From Pseudomonas marginalis (GTDB taxonomy: Bacteria > Pseudomonadota > Gammaproteobacteria > Pseudomonadales > Pseudomonadaceae), in the NCBI RefSeq assembly GCF_900105325.1, contig NZ_FNSU01000002.1, positions 310,001 to 374,000 on the forward strand: a DNA stretch of 64,000 nucleotides. Reading direction: 5' to 3'. Shown piece after piece: positions 34,689-43,749 of the stretch (position 1 is its first letter; each line of letters starts with the position of its first letter). The notes below the pieces were generated by a model. That model did not search any database. It was not told the origin of the DNA and saw only the letters and a list, made by a program, of their open reading frames with translations. The position numbers were made by a program, and so were the translations under genes.

Positions 34689-36224
34689 ATGTCCGTAAAA
34701 CGCCCCAGCAAAACCGACTTTCTGATTGCCGCCGAAGACCACGGTTATCACCTGACAGATAGCCAGATGGAGGCCTTCCTCAACCTGGCCGATGAAACGT
34801 TGAATTCCTACGAAGCCATCGATGCGCTCTACGCTGCCAACGTCGCGCAGCAACCGCCTGAACGCGAATACAACAAAGCCGCCGAGGCAGACAACCTGCA
34901 CGGCGCCTGGTACGTGAAAACCCGAATCGTCGGCGCGGCGCAAGGCCCGTTGGCCGGCAAGACGGTGGTCATCAAGGACAATGTGTCGGTGGCTGGCGTG
35001 CCCATGGCTAACGGCTCATTGAGCCTGGACGGTTATATCCCGTCCGAAGACGCCACTGTGGTCAAACGCTTGCTGGCGGCCGGGGCCACGGTGGTGGGCA
35101 AGTCGGTGTGTGAAGACTTGTGTTTTTCCGGGGCAAGTTTTACCTCCGCCAGCGGCCCGGTTAAAAACCCCTGGGACCTGACGCGCAACGCAGGCGGTTC
35201 GTCCAGCGGCAGTGCGGTGCTGGTGGCGCTTGGCCAAGTCGACATGGCCATCGGCGGCGATCAGGGCGGTTCGATCCGGATGCCGTCGGCCTGGAGCGGC
35301 ATCGTCGGGCACAAGCCGACTTACGGCCTGGTGCCTTACACCGGCGCTTTTCCGATTGAGCGGACCATCGACCATGTGGGCCCGATGGCCAATAACGTAC
35401 GCGATGTGGCAGCGATGCTCGATGTCATTGCGGGGGCCGATGGGCTTGATTCCCGGCAGAAAAATCCGCCAGCGGTCAACTGCCTCGCGACGCTGGAGCA
35501 GGGCGTGGCCGGCTTGAAAATCGGCTTGCTGCGAGAAGGTTTTGCGATCCCGGGAATGTCCGAGCCGCAGGTGGATGCCCTGGTCAAGGCGGCGGTTGCC
35601 CAGCTTGAAAGCCTGGGCGCCAGCGTCGGCGAAGCAAGCGCGCCGTGGCACACGGGCGTGGCGTTGGATCTGTGGAACGTGATTGCCACTGACGGCGCGG
35701 CGTATCAGATGTTGCAGGGCAATGGTTACGGCATGAACGTCGACGGTTATTACGACCCGGACATCATGAGTTACTTCGGCGAAAAACGCCGCGAACACGC
35801 CGATGCGTTGTCCAGTAGCGTGCGAGCGGTTGCGTTGACCGGTCACTACAGCCTGAAAAACCTGCATGGCGCCTACTACGCCAAGGCGCGGATGCTGGTA
35901 CCGGAGCTGACGCGCCAGTACGACGAGGCATTCAAGGATTTTGACGTGTTGGTGATGCCCACCATGCCCTTCGTAGCCACGCCGTTGACCGCCGCGGACG
36001 CACCCGTGGAGGAGTACGTGCACAGTGCACTGGACATGCTTGCCAATACCGCGCCGTTTGACCTCACGGGGCACCCCGCGACATCGATCCCGGCGGGGCT
36101 TGCGGACGGCTTGCCGGTCGCCATGATGATCGTTGCTCCGCGCTTCCAGGACGCCCTCGCACTGCGCGTTGCCCAGGCCTACGAACACGCCCGCGGCGTA
36201 TTCCCTAAACCCCCGGCGCTGTAA
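34689..36224 (+). CDS. Amidase signature family amidase
   Basis: A 511-residue amidase of the Ser-cisSer-Lys type. The catalytic Lys is in VVIKDNVSVAGVPM (about residue 93), the cis-Ser in NAGGSSSGSAV, and the nucleophile in GGDQGGSIRMPSAWSG, followed by GHKPTYGLVPYTG. The long N-terminal helical part and these motif forms resemble the amidases often paired with nitrile hydratase, although no nitrile hydratase gene is present here. It hydrolyses amides to acid and ammonia, which fits the urea/amide scavenging context. ATG 34689 follows TTTGGAGA. Its own ANTAR-like leader precedes it. Confidence 0.88.
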   Translation: MSVKRPSKTDFLIAAEDHGYHLTDSQMEAFLNLADETLNSYEAIDALYAANVAQQPPEREYNKAAEADNLHGAWYVKTRIVGAAQGPLAGKTVVIKDNVSVAGVPMANGSLSLDGYIPSEDATVVKRLLAAGATVVGKSVCEDLCFSGASFTSASGPVKNPWDLTRNAGGSSSGSAVLVALGQVDMAIGGDQGGSIRMPSAWSGIVGHKPTYGLVPYTGAFPIERTIDHVGPMANNVRDVAAMLDVIAGADGLDSRQKNPPAVNCLATLEQGVAGLKIGLLREGFAIPGMSEPQVDALVKAAVAQLESLGASVGEASAPWHTGVALDLWNVIATDGAAYQMLQGNGYGMNVDGYYDPDIMSYFGEKRREHADALSSSVRAVALTGHYSLKNLHGAYYAKARMLVPELTRQYDEAFKDFDVLVMPTMPFVATPLTAADAPVEEYVHSALDMLANTAPFDLTGHPATSIPAGLADGLPVAMMIVAPRFQDALALRVAQAYEHARGVFPKPPAL

Positions 36225-36260
36225 ACCGATGGCCTGCCCAGGCGCTGGCGAATACGTTCG

Positions 36261-36635
36261 CTGGCGACTGGGCCTGGAATGGCCAGCGCGCAACGCCTGC
36301 TGGCAGAAGGCTGGCGTGTGCAGGGGCTGAGTCGCCGCGCTGCCGGTATCGACCATCCGCGCTTTCACTGGATTGAATGCGATCTGAGTGACTTGCAGGC
36401 CTTGGATCAAGCCTTGCAGCCCATCGAAACGGTGGATGCCATCGTCCACGCGGCAGGTTTCATGCGTACCGCCCCGTTGGGGCAGTTGCAGCCGCAGGAT
36501 GGCCAAGCCATGTGGCAGGTTCACGTGGCGGCGGCGAGCCATTTGGTCAACACCCTGCACCCCGGCGCCCGAATCGTGATGATCGGCAGCCGCACGATGC
36601 AAGGCGTCGTGAAAAGACCTGCGCGGGGTCTTTAG
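36261..36635 (+). pseudogene. Short-chain dehydrogenase remnant, both ends lost
   Basis: The frame gives LATGPGMASAQRLLAEGWRV, then VDAIVHAAGF and ARIVMIGSRTMQGV, which are the cofactor loop, the NAG-like strand and the catalytic-Ser strand of an SDR. The usual N-terminal strand before TG is not in frame, and the catalytic YxxxK segment that should follow is missing. After about 36607 the frame runs into sequence antisense to the SCP2-like gene. It is a broken gene; the longest ATG start (36279) is inside the cofactor loop. Confidence 0.7.
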
Positions 36636-36996
36636 CCGGCTGCAAGTATTCTGTTAATCCCTGGAACCACATCACCTCGACAAAATCACCGCTGATTTTC
36701 AGATCGCCTGTATGCAACCCCGTCAGGAATTCATCCTTGCTGTCTTTAGCCGACAGAATGGCGAAGCCTCTTTCTGTGTTTCTAAACGACAGCGTGAATG
36801 CCGGCTTTTGCGTTAAACCTGCGGCGGATTTTATCTTTCCGTTCGCAACGGTGAAGTAGCGACCCACGCCATCCTCTGTTCGAATCTGAAAGACCAACGA
36901 CTTGCCTTTAACAAATTTTGCGCAGCCGGGGTTTTTCTTGATGGCCCGCTGAAACAGCTTGGTCAGCGCCCACAACAAAAATTTAAACTTCAGCAT
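36547..36996 (-). CDS. SCP2-like lipid-binding protein, C-terminus altered
   Basis: A 149-residue frame. Residues 1-128 look like an SCP2 sterol-carrier-type domain (FVKGKSLVFQIRTEDGVGRY, then GKIKSAAGLTQKPAFTLSF and HTGDLKISGDFVEVMWF). The last 20 residues (SRRLASCGCRSSRFGRRG) are translated from the opposite strand of the SDR remnant and do not belong to the family. The simplest reading is a deletion that removed the 3' ends of two convergent genes and joined what was left near 36610. The domain itself may still fold. Its role is unknown. Confidence 0.55.
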   Translation of the reverse strand: MLKFKFLLWALTKLFQRAIKKNPGCAKFVKGKSLVFQIRTEDGVGRYFTVANGKIKSAAGLTQKPAFTLSFRNTERGFAILSAKDSKDEFLTGLHTGDLKISGDFVEVMWFQGLTEYLQPAKDPAQVFSRRLASCGCRSSRFGRRGAGC

Positions 36997-37018
36997 GATG
37001 TGCTGGCTCCGTAAGTTG

Positions 37019-37864
37019 TCATTCGCTGAGGAACGCGATGGCGTGTTTCAGAAAGCGCTCAGGGCATTGGAATTGGGCGCCGTGGCCCGCATCCGGGTAC
37101 AGGAATAACTGGGCGTTCGGGATGTTCTGGGCCATGTACCAGGAGTTGACTGTTGGAATCATGACGTCATTCATGCCGTTCAGGATGAACGTTGGCTGTT
37201 TGATAGCGCGCAGATGATTGAAGGGATCATTTGGGTCCAGCTTGGGCATAAAGTGCATGTGGGCTTCGATCTGTGCCTGCATCACCTGCACAGAGCTGGG
37301 TGGATCCTGGTCGACACGCTGATGACGGCGCTCCCAGAACGCGAGCCCTGCCTGCCGCGCCGCCTCGGAGCGACCGAAAAACAGAAACAGAAAATCGTCC
37401 ACTGTGGGAATGGGCCGTGGTGCGGCCTCCAGCACGCCAGGGTCTGAGTCCGGATTACCGCCACGAGGCCCGGTACCCAGCAGCATCAGTTTGCGCACGA
37501 GGTCGGGATGGCGTCGTGTCAGGTCCTGGGCGATAAAACCGCCAAGCGAGAAACCCAGCACATCGACTGTTGATAGACCGAGTGCGCGGATCACTGCGGC
37601 AGCGTCGTCGGCCATCAGCTCAATTCGGTTACGCGGCTCTCCGGAAGAAGAGGCAATGCCGCGACCGTTGTAGAGGATGACCTCGCGCCCTGCCGCCAGC
37701 CCATCCGTCATGATGGGGTCCCAATGATCCATGCCGCCACGGAAATGCTGGAGGAGGAACAGCGCAGGCTGATCTGTCTTGTCATTGCCCCAGCGGCGAT
37801 AGGCAAATGTCTCGCCATCGACGTCGATATACAGGGTAGGGGCGGTTAGATGGCTATAGCTCAT
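37019..37864 (-). CDS. Alpha/beta-fold hydrolase
   Basis: A 281-residue hydrolase. The oxyanion region is LLQHFRGGMDHWDP, the nucleophile elbow is VLGFSLGGFIAQDL (Ser about residue 112), the acid is probably the Asp of ILNGMNDVMIP, and the catalytic His is in YPDAGHGAQFQ. The start is ATG 37864 because GGAGGA lies just upstream; the longer frame to 37930 has no ribosome site. Close relatives include aryl esterases and haloperoxidase-like serine hydrolases; the substrate is not evident. Confidence 0.87.
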   Translation of the reverse strand: MSYSHLTAPTLYIDVDGETFAYRRWGNDKTDQPALFLLQHFRGGMDHWDPIMTDGLAAGREVILYNGRGIASSSGEPRNRIELMADDAAAVIRALGLSTVDVLGFSLGGFIAQDLTRRHPDLVRKLMLLGTGPRGGNPDSDPGVLEAAPRPIPTVDDFLFLFFGRSEAARQAGLAFWERRHQRVDQDPPSSVQVMQAQIEAHMHFMPKLDPNDPFNHLRAIKQPTFILNGMNDVMIPTVNSWYMAQNIPNAQLFLYPDAGHGAQFQCPERFLKHAIAFLSE

Positions 37865-38425
37865 TTTGAAGTCCTCCAAGGGGTTGTCATCTGATGCAGC
37901 AAACCATGGCTGTTTGGGTACAGATTGCACCCGCGTGGGTTGTCCGCACCGGGCTCGATGTCTGGTTGCACTGCGACGGGTGTTGACGGAGCAATGCGAC
38001 TTCGCAGTGTTACTGCTGCAACATCAAGCTACGCCAGACGATTACAGGCTGAGCCGCGTCTTCAGGTACTTTGCTGGTCGGTGACTGCGCAGGTATCGCT
38101 TCGTCACGTTGTGGCGCTTGATCCTGATGTGGGCCTGTGTGTCCTGTATCGGGTGGTGCGGCTGCGGTTGATTCAACGCACTCATTGATGTCGCACTTAT
38201 CGTTATTCAACTTCATCTTTCCAGCCTTTTGCGCGCTCCTGCCTTACCCCTTGTGCCCCCAGTCGTGATCGTTCTGTAATCGACGCTGGCTCGTTTGGTG
38301 CCAGAACACAGGTAACGACACCAAGCGCGCCATTTATACGGAGTTACCTGGACCTTCCCGGATACAAGCTTCGGTCACGCAGTGAGAGGGATGCACAAAT
38401 AAAACCTGGCCCGGTCAGGCACCGC
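37865..38425. other. Gene-poor interval with one small possible ORF
   Basis: I see no recognisable gene in these 560 bases. A minus-strand frame at 38010-38216 could encode 68 residues (MKLNNDKCDINECVESTAAA at its start) behind a GGAAAG, but I know no relatives for it. No tRNA, terminator with a T-run or repeat is apparent. Confidence 0.4.
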
Positions 38426-39526
38426 CTAGTTGGTGGCAGCGCTTGATTCGGCCAGTGTCGGGTAGTCGATGTAGCCCGTCGCACCGCCGCCGTAGAGGGT
38501 GGTGGGGTCGAAGGCGGACAGCGGCGCACCGGCCTTGAGCCGCTCCACCAGATCCGGGTTGCCGATAAACGGGCGGCCAAAGGCGATGAGGTCAGCCTTG
38601 TCCTGCGCAAGCCGCGAGTTGGCCAGGTTTTGGTCGTAGCCATTGTTGGCGATGTAGGTGTTCTGGAAGCGCTGGCGCAACGCGTCGAAATCAAACGGCG
38701 CCACGTCGCGTGGCCCACCGGTCGCGCCTTCGACGACGTGCAGGTAAACGATGTCGAGCGCATTGAGTTGGTCGACGATGTAATCGAACTGAGCCTGCGG
38801 CTCACTGCTCGACACACCATTGGCGGGCGAGACCGGCGACAGGCGAATGCCCGTGCGGTCCGCGCCAATCTCGGCGACCACTGCAGCGGTCACTTCCAGC
38901 AACAGGCGCGCACGATTTTCGATCGAACCGCCGTAGGCATCGGTACGCTGGTTGGCGCCGTCCTTGATGAATTGATCGAGTAAATAGCCGTTTGCACCGT
39001 GGAGTTCCACGCCGTCGAAGCCGGCCGCAATGGCGTTTGCTGCCGCTTGGCGGAAATCGTTGACGATGCCTGGCAGTTCGTCGAGTTCGAGTGCGCGTGG
39101 CTCGGACACGTCGGCAAAGCCGTTATTGACGAAGGTCTTGGTCTGGGCACGGATGGCCGACGGCGCTACTGGGGCGGCACCGCCCGGTTGCAGGTCCACA
39201 TGGGAAACCCGGCCAACGTGCCACAGCTGCACAAAAATCTTGCCGCCCTTGGCATGCACCGCTTCGGTAACCCGGCGCCAGCCGTCGATCTGCGCCTGGG
39301 TGTAAAGACCGGGTGTGTCTTGGTAACCCTGCGCCTGCGCCGAAATCTGGGTGGCCTCGGTGATCAGCAGTCCGGCCGAAGCGCGCTGGCTGTAGTAAGT
39401 GGGGGCGAACTCGCTGGGCACCAGTCCAGTGCCGGCGCGATTGCGCGTCAGGGGCGCGAGCACGATGCGGTTGGCGAGGGTCAGTGAGCCAAGGGTATAG
39501 GCAGTAAACAGATTTTGATCGGTCAT
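38426..39526 (-). CDS. Old Yellow Enzyme family alkene reductase
   Basis: A 366-residue FMN enzyme. It has the typical start LFTAYTLGSLTLANRIVLAP, the FMN/substrate region QLWHVGRVSH, the paired His/Asn motif GFDGVELHGANGYLLDQF (about residue 180), and the C-terminal FMN phosphate site LIAFGRPFIGNPDLVERL. These proteins reduce activated C=C bonds or nitro groups with NADPH. ATG 39526 is chosen; the extra 26 codons to 39604 overlap the operator region. It is divergent from the TetR gene, the usual arrangement for a repressor and its OYE target (NemR/NemA-like). Confidence 0.92.
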   Translation of the reverse strand: MTDQNLFTAYTLGSLTLANRIVLAPLTRNRAGTGLVPSEFAPTYYSQRASAGLLITEATQISAQAQGYQDTPGLYTQAQIDGWRRVTEAVHAKGGKIFVQLWHVGRVSHVDLQPGGAAPVAPSAIRAQTKTFVNNGFADVSEPRALELDELPGIVNDFRQAAANAIAAGFDGVELHGANGYLLDQFIKDGANQRTDAYGGSIENRARLLLEVTAAVVAEIGADRTGIRLSPVSPANGVSSSEPQAQFDYIVDQLNALDIVYLHVVEGATGGPRDVAPFDFDALRQRFQNTYIANNGYDQNLANSRLAQDKADLIAFGRPFIGNPDLVERLKAGAPLSAFDPTTLYGGGATGYIDYPTLAESSAATN

Positions 39527-39575
39527 GTGAGGTGTCTTCTGTGGCTGTGGCGGAAGAGGGATTTGGTTTGCCTTT

Positions 39576-39631
39576 ATGATGGTGATCATAATCAAAGCTG
39601 TCAATTATTTTGATTGCAATCAACATCTATG
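39576..39631. promoter_or_regulatory. Operator region between OYE and TetR genes
   Basis: A perfect 14-bp palindrome TTGATTGCAATCAA lies at 39610-39623, with an ATGATGGTGATCATAATC element beginning at 39576. About 40 of these 56 bases are repeated at 41648-41703 ahead of another oxidoreductase gene, including a TTGATTGCGATTGA version of the palindrome. Such a conserved palindrome next to a TetR gene is a likely repressor binding site. Confidence 0.6.
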
Positions 39632-39674
39632 TACTATGGGCGTAGGTTTTTTGTGCAAGTTCGAGGTATCGCAG

Positions 39675-40262
39675 GTGAAAGTGACCAAAGCGCAGGCGCA
39701 GGCAAATCGCGAGCACATCGTCGAGACGGCCTCCGTGTTGTTTCGTGAGCGGGGGTTTGACGGCGTAGGTTTGGTGGATCTCATGGGGGCCGCCGGGTTC
39801 ACCCACGGAGGTTTCTACAAACATTTCGGCTCAAAGGCCGATCTGATGGCCGAGGCTGCAGCCAGCAGTCTTTCCCGGTCGCTCGCCGGCACCGAGGCGC
39901 TTGATATTCAGACGTTCATCGATATCTACGTGTCGAGGGATCACCGTGACCGGCGTGGCGAGGGCTGCACCATGGCGGCCCTGTGTGGAGACGCCGCGCG
40001 TCAGTCGGATGAGCTGAAGCGTGCATTCGCCGAAGGCATAGACCGCATGCTGCAAGCGCTGGTGCAAAAGTCTCCGACCGTCGAAGACGCTGCGCCGGGC
40101 GAGACGAGAGCGAAGATGATCGACGTACTGGCTCATGCCGTTGGCGCGATGGTGTTGTCGCGAGCGTGTCCGGATGATTCGCCGCTCGCCGATGAAATAC
40201 TCGAGGTTTGCCACGCCCGGATATCGGCTTCCTTGCCGGTATCGCCAGGCAGCGAGCAATAG
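39675..40262 (+). CDS. TetR-family transcriptional regulator
   Basis: About 195 residues from GTG 39675, reading VKVTKAQAQANREHIVETAS; an ATG at 39636 would add 13 residues. The helix-turn-helix is LVDLMGAAGFTHGGFYKHFG (about residues 32-51), the form found in TetR repressors of oxidoreductase genes. The C-terminal ligand domain carries EGCTMAALCGDAARQSDE. It is divergent from the OYE gene and probably represses it until an electrophile or quinone binds. The start codon remains uncertain. Confidence 0.85.
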   Translation: MKVTKAQAQANREHIVETASVLFRERGFDGVGLVDLMGAAGFTHGGFYKHFGSKADLMAEAAASSLSRSLAGTEALDIQTFIDIYVSRDHRDRRGEGCTMAALCGDAARQSDELKRAFAEGIDRMLQALVQKSPTVEDAAPGETRAKMIDVLAHAVGAMVLSRACPDDSPLADEILEVCHARISASLPVSPGSEQ

Positions 40263-40411
40263 TCCGGGAGACCTCAAGCGCGCCTGCCGATGCGCTTCAT
40301 GGGGGTGCGAGAGAGCAAGCGGTCGATCCTCGGTTGATCATCGATTTTCGCCAGCAGAGGCAGCGCTTCGGGCAAGAACTCGTGGTGGCACTGGAAAACC
40401 CCGCCGCCCCG

Positions 40412-41398
40412 TCACGCGTTCACGTCAACGATGGTGCGCCCCTGAATTTTCCCTGCGAGCACGCGGCTGGCGATGTCAGGAACATCGCCGAGGCCAACCA
40501 CCTTTGAGGTTCGGGCAAGCTTGTCCAGATCCAAGTCACTGGCAAGGCGCGACCAAGCCTGCAGCCGTATCTGCTGAGGCGCATTGACCGAATCAATGCC
40601 AGCAAGGGTGATGTTGCGCAGGATGAAGGGGAGCACAGAGGCGGGCAGATCCGCGCCTTGTGCAAGTCCGAAGGCCGCGACCACGCCACGATACCGGGTA
40701 TGCGCCAGCACGTTAGCCAACGTATGGCTGCCGACCGAGTCAATGGCGCCCGCCCAGCGCTCTTCGGAAATCGGTGCGCCCGGTGCGGACAGGGTGTGGC
40801 GGTCGATGATTTCGTTCGCGCCGAGCGCGCGCAGGTAATCGGCTTCTTCAAGCCGCCCGGTCGACGCGATCACGCGATAGCCCAGTTTGGACAGCAGGGC
40901 AATCGCCACCGATCCAGAGCCGCCATTGGCGCCGGTCACCAGGATGTCGCCGCGCGCAGGCGTCAGACCGCCATGTTCCAGTGCCAGCACGGACAGCATT
41001 GCGGTGTACCCCGCTGTGCCGATGGCCATGGCATCCCGGGCCGAAAACGCTGCGGGAACCTTGACCAGCCAATCACCGCTCACCCGTGCCCTTTGGGCGA
41101 AGCCGCCGTGGTGAGTCTGGCTGAGTCCCCAGCCGTTGGCCAGCACACGGTCGCCGGCCACAATGCCGGGATAGGTCGACGACTCTACGACCCCGGCAAA
41201 GTCGATCCCCGGAATCAGCGGAAACTTGCGGATGATCGGTGACCGGCCAGTGAGCGCCATCGCGTCCTTGTAGTTCACCGTTGAGTATTCGACCGCGACG
41301 GTGACGTCGCCCGGCATCAAATCCTCGTCCTCAAAGTCAACCAAGCGGGTTGAAAGGGTGTCACCGGTCTTGCTGGCGAGCAGTGCCTTGAATGTCAT
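40412..41398 (-). CDS. YhdH/AcuI-type NADPH quinone or acrylyl-CoA reductase
   Basis: A 328-residue zinc-less medium-chain reductase. It opens MTFKALLASKTGD and has YSTVNYKDAMALTGRSPI (about residues 40-57), PLIPGIDFAGVV, the cofactor loop VTGANGGSGSVAIALL (about 150) and IGTAGYTAMLSV. This is the YhdH/YhfP/AcuI pattern. ATG 41398 is used because the 57 codons above it, although in frame, lead into an eroded region. The upstream space carries a copy of the OYE/TetR operator and a tetR remnant, so this gene was probably once controlled by its own TetR. Confidence 0.88.
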   Translation of the reverse strand: MTFKALLASKTGDTLSTRLVDFEDEDLMPGDVTVAVEYSTVNYKDAMALTGRSPIIRKFPLIPGIDFAGVVESSTYPGIVAGDRVLANGWGLSQTHHGGFAQRARVSGDWLVKVPAAFSARDAMAIGTAGYTAMLSVLALEHGGLTPARGDILVTGANGGSGSVAIALLSKLGYRVIASTGRLEEADYLRALGANEIIDRHTLSAPGAPISEERWAGAIDSVGSHTLANVLAHTRYRGVVAAFGLAQGADLPASVLPFILRNITLAGIDSVNAPQQIRLQAWSRLASDLDLDKLARTSKVVGLGDVPDIASRVLAGKIQGRTIVDVNA

Positions 41399-41458
41399 CG
41401 TCTTCTCCTGGTCAGGTGACCACGTGCGTTGTGCTAAATCAGTTGACCCAGCTGGAAA

Positions 41459-41600
41459 ACCTTGGGTTCGCCTGCGACCCACCTGAGGGTAGTTGAAGGT
41501 GACGATGCCCTTGTCCTTGCGCGTCCCAGCGAGGTTTTCCTGGACCATGGCGGCAAACTCGAAGGCCAAGCCCGCCTCGACGAAAGCAGGTGGGCGCGGT
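41459..41600 (-). pseudogene. Possible fragment of a small monooxygenase-like protein
   Basis: In one minus-strand frame the segment reads EFAAMVQENLAGTRKDKGIV followed by TFNYPQ. This has the look of antibiotic-biosynthesis-monooxygenase (ABM-fold) proteins, in which a helix is followed by a charged turn and the second strand. The frame has no start of its own and merges into the upstream codons of the YhdH-type gene. The identification rests on about 30 residues and is weak. Confidence 0.25.
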
Positions 41601-41647
41601 CAGATGGGCGCGCAAATTTCCAGCACCCTGGTGAGGCAAGCACCTCA

Positions 41648-41800
41648 ATGATGTCGATCATAATCTTCGTCGTCAAGATCTTTGATTGCGATTGACATCA
41701 ATGAAGGCTATAGGCTTCACTGCTGGCCTATCTACACAGATCTTGAAGATGAAAGTCACTAAAGCGCGGGGGAACGCTATCGAGGCGGTCATGCGCCCAG
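41648..41800 (+). pseudogene. Remnant of a second tetR gene and its operator
   Basis: Bases 41648-41703 match the OYE/TetR operator region at about 40 of 56 positions. From ATG 41749 the frame reads MKVTKARGNAIEAV, matching the TetR start VKVTKAQAQANREHIVE, and then breaks off near 41795, just before the aldo/keto reductase gene. The helix-turn-helix and everything after it are gone. This looks like a deletion of a regulator gene that was divergent from the YhdH-type gene. Confidence 0.6.
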
Positions 41801-41842
41801 TCGATCCCGACAACAGGGCCGATTCAATTGACGGAGCACAGC

Positions 41843-42850
41843 ATGAAGTACACATCATTTGGAAAGACCGGTTTGCAGGTTTCACAGGTGGCGCTCGGCA
41901 CGGGCAACTTCGGCACAGGCTGGGGTTATGGCGCCGATCCCGACGCCAGCAAAGCTGTGTTCAACGCTTATGCCGAAGCTGGCGGCAACTTCATCGATTC
42001 GGCTGACGTCTACCAATTCGGGCAATCCGAAGAACTGCTCGGTACATTGCTGGAAGGGCGGCGTGAGGATTTTGTGCTCGCCACCAAGTTCAGCAGTGGC
42101 GCAGTGCAGAATGCGAACCGACTGGTCACCGGCAACAGCCGTAAGGCCATGGTGGCTTCCGTGGAGGCAAGCCTGAAACGGCTCAAAACCGATCGGATTG
42201 ATATTTACTGGGCGCATCACCCGGATGGCACCACGCCCCTTGAGGAAATCGTCCGAGGCTTCGAGGACCTGGCGCGTGCCGGCAAGATCCTGTACGCGGG
42301 CCTGTCGAACTTCCCCGCCTGGCGCCTCGCCCGTGCGGTCACGTTGGCCGAACTGTCCCATGCCGTTCCGATTGCGGCTGCACAATTCGAACATAGCTTG
42401 GTGCATCGCGAGCCCGAGGCCGATTTGTTCAAGGCATCGCATGCGCTCGGTCTCGGCATCGTGACGTGGTCGCCCCTGGGGGGCGGTATGTTGACCGGAA
42501 AGTACCGGCAAGGTGAAAAGGGGCGTGCTGAAGGGTTCGCAGGGCGTGTGTTCCAGCCGGAGAACTCGGCACAGCGCACGCAGACGCTGGACGCGGTAGT
42601 CGCTATAGCGGGTGAACACGGCGTCAGCCCGGGCCAGGTTGCCATTGCTTGGGCAGGCACGCATGGTGCGGTTCCCATTATCGGCCCGCGCTCACTTGGC
42701 CAACTTACCGATAACCTTGGAGCGCTGACACTGCAGCTCTCTGCGGAGCAAATTGGTCGACTTGATAGCGTGAGTGACCTGGCGCCGTCGGCAGTAGCCA
42801 GGGTACCTGTTGCTTGGGCTGACGGCGCTCCAGAGCGTGTCGTTGCCTGA
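41843..42850 (+). CDS. Aldo/keto reductase
   Basis: A 335-residue AKR. The start is MKYTSFGKTGLQVSQVALGT. The catalytic tetrad is visible as the Asp and Tyr in NFIDSADVYQFGQSEELLG (about residues 54-60), the Lys in VLATKFS (about 87) and the His in IYWAHHPDGTTP (about 127). The C-terminal NADP-binding loop is VPIIGPRSLGQLTDNLGAL. It reduces aldehydes or ketones with NADPH. ATG 41843 follows GGAGC; the eroded tetR remnant immediately precedes it. Confidence 0.92.
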   Translation: MKYTSFGKTGLQVSQVALGTGNFGTGWGYGADPDASKAVFNAYAEAGGNFIDSADVYQFGQSEELLGTLLEGRREDFVLATKFSSGAVQNANRLVTGNSRKAMVASVEASLKRLKTDRIDIYWAHHPDGTTPLEEIVRGFEDLARAGKILYAGLSNFPAWRLARAVTLAELSHAVPIAAAQFEHSLVHREPEADLFKASHALGLGIVTWSPLGGGMLTGKYRQGEKGRAEGFAGRVFQPENSAQRTQTLDAVVAIAGEHGVSPGQVAIAWAGTHGAVPIIGPRSLGQLTDNLGALTLQLSAEQIGRLDSVSDLAPSAVARVPVAWADGAPERVVA

Positions 42851-42993
42851 CCTGTGAAGGTGCAATGCGAACGCGCGGTCAATGAGGGTTAAGCCTGGAG
42901 TCACTGCGAGGACGAAACAAGCCAAGCTGACGACGCGGGTTTCGGCTATCGGCATGTTCTCGCATCAATCTATGGCTCGTGCTGGGTACGCGG

Positions 42994-43749
42994 TCAAGTT
43001 ATGCCGTCGATCAAAATATGCCGTTGTCCCCGACTGCACTGCTCGATCCGCGCCTCAACCTGGTACACCTCGCGCAGCATGCGTTCGGTGATCACCTCAT
43101 GACTCGCGCCGCTGCCTTGGGCGGTGCCGTCGGCAATCACCAATACCTGGTCGGCAAAGCGCAACGCCTGGTTCAGGTCATGCAGGGCAATAAACACGAT
43201 GACCTGCTGTTGGCGGGCCAGTGCGCCCATGAAGTTCAACACTTGCACCTGGCGATGCATGTCGAGGGCGCTGGTGGGTTCGTCCATCAGCAGGACTTCC
43301 GGTTCGCGCACCAAGGTCTGGGCGATGGACACCAGTTGCTGCTGGCCGCCGCTGAGTTCGCCGAGGTTGCGAAAGGACAAGTCGCTGATGCCAAGGGCCT
43401 CGAGCATTTCGTCGACCAGGTTCAACTCGTCATCGTGGACGGTCCATTGCGGCGACAGTTGCTTGCGGGCCAGGAGTACCGATTCGTAGACCGTCAACCG
43501 CGCACTGGCATTCAAGCCCTGGGGCATGTAGCAGATGCCCTGCCGGCCCTTTTTCGAGTCCTGCAGGATCACCTGTCCAGGCCCGTCGATCAGCCCGGCC
43601 ATGCGTTTGAACAAGGTGGACTTGCCCGCCGCATTGGGCCCCACCACCGCGACCACCTGGCCGCCGGTGAACGCGGCGGTGGTAACGCCACGGATGATCG
43701 TGCGCTGGCCATAGCGGGCACCCAGGTCTTGCAGCTGAATCTTCACCAT
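42994..43749 (-). CDS. Iron-siderophore ABC transporter ATP-binding protein (FecE type)
   Basis: A 251-residue ATPase. Walker A is GPNAAGKSTLFKRMAG (about residues 37-52), the ABC signature is LGELSGGQQQLVSIAQTLVR (about 138) and Walker B is VLLMDEPTSALDMHRQ with the switch HDLNQALRFADQ. The Ala instead of Gly in GPNAAGKS is a common variant in this subfamily. It is the last gene of a three-gene uptake operon and overlaps the permease gene by seven bases. It energises ferric-siderophore import into the cytoplasm. Confidence 0.9.
   Translation of the reverse strand: MVKIQLQDLGARYGQRTIIRGVTTAAFTGGQVVAVVGPNAAGKSTLFKRMAGLIDGPGQVILQDSKKGRQGICYMPQGLNASARLTVYESVLLARKQLSPQWTVHDDELNLVDEMLEALGISDLSFRNLGELSGGQQQLVSIAQTLVREPEVLLMDEPTSALDMHRQVQVLNFMGALARQQQVIVFIALHDLNQALRFADQVLVIADGTAQGSGASHEVITERMLREVYQVEARIEQCSRGQRHILIDGIT

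Noticed and set aside
35016..36602. 528-codon minus-strand open frame opposite the amidase
   Set aside because: The amidase on the plus strand has all catalytic motifs; the antisense translation is rich in His/Arg/Gln with no domain pattern.
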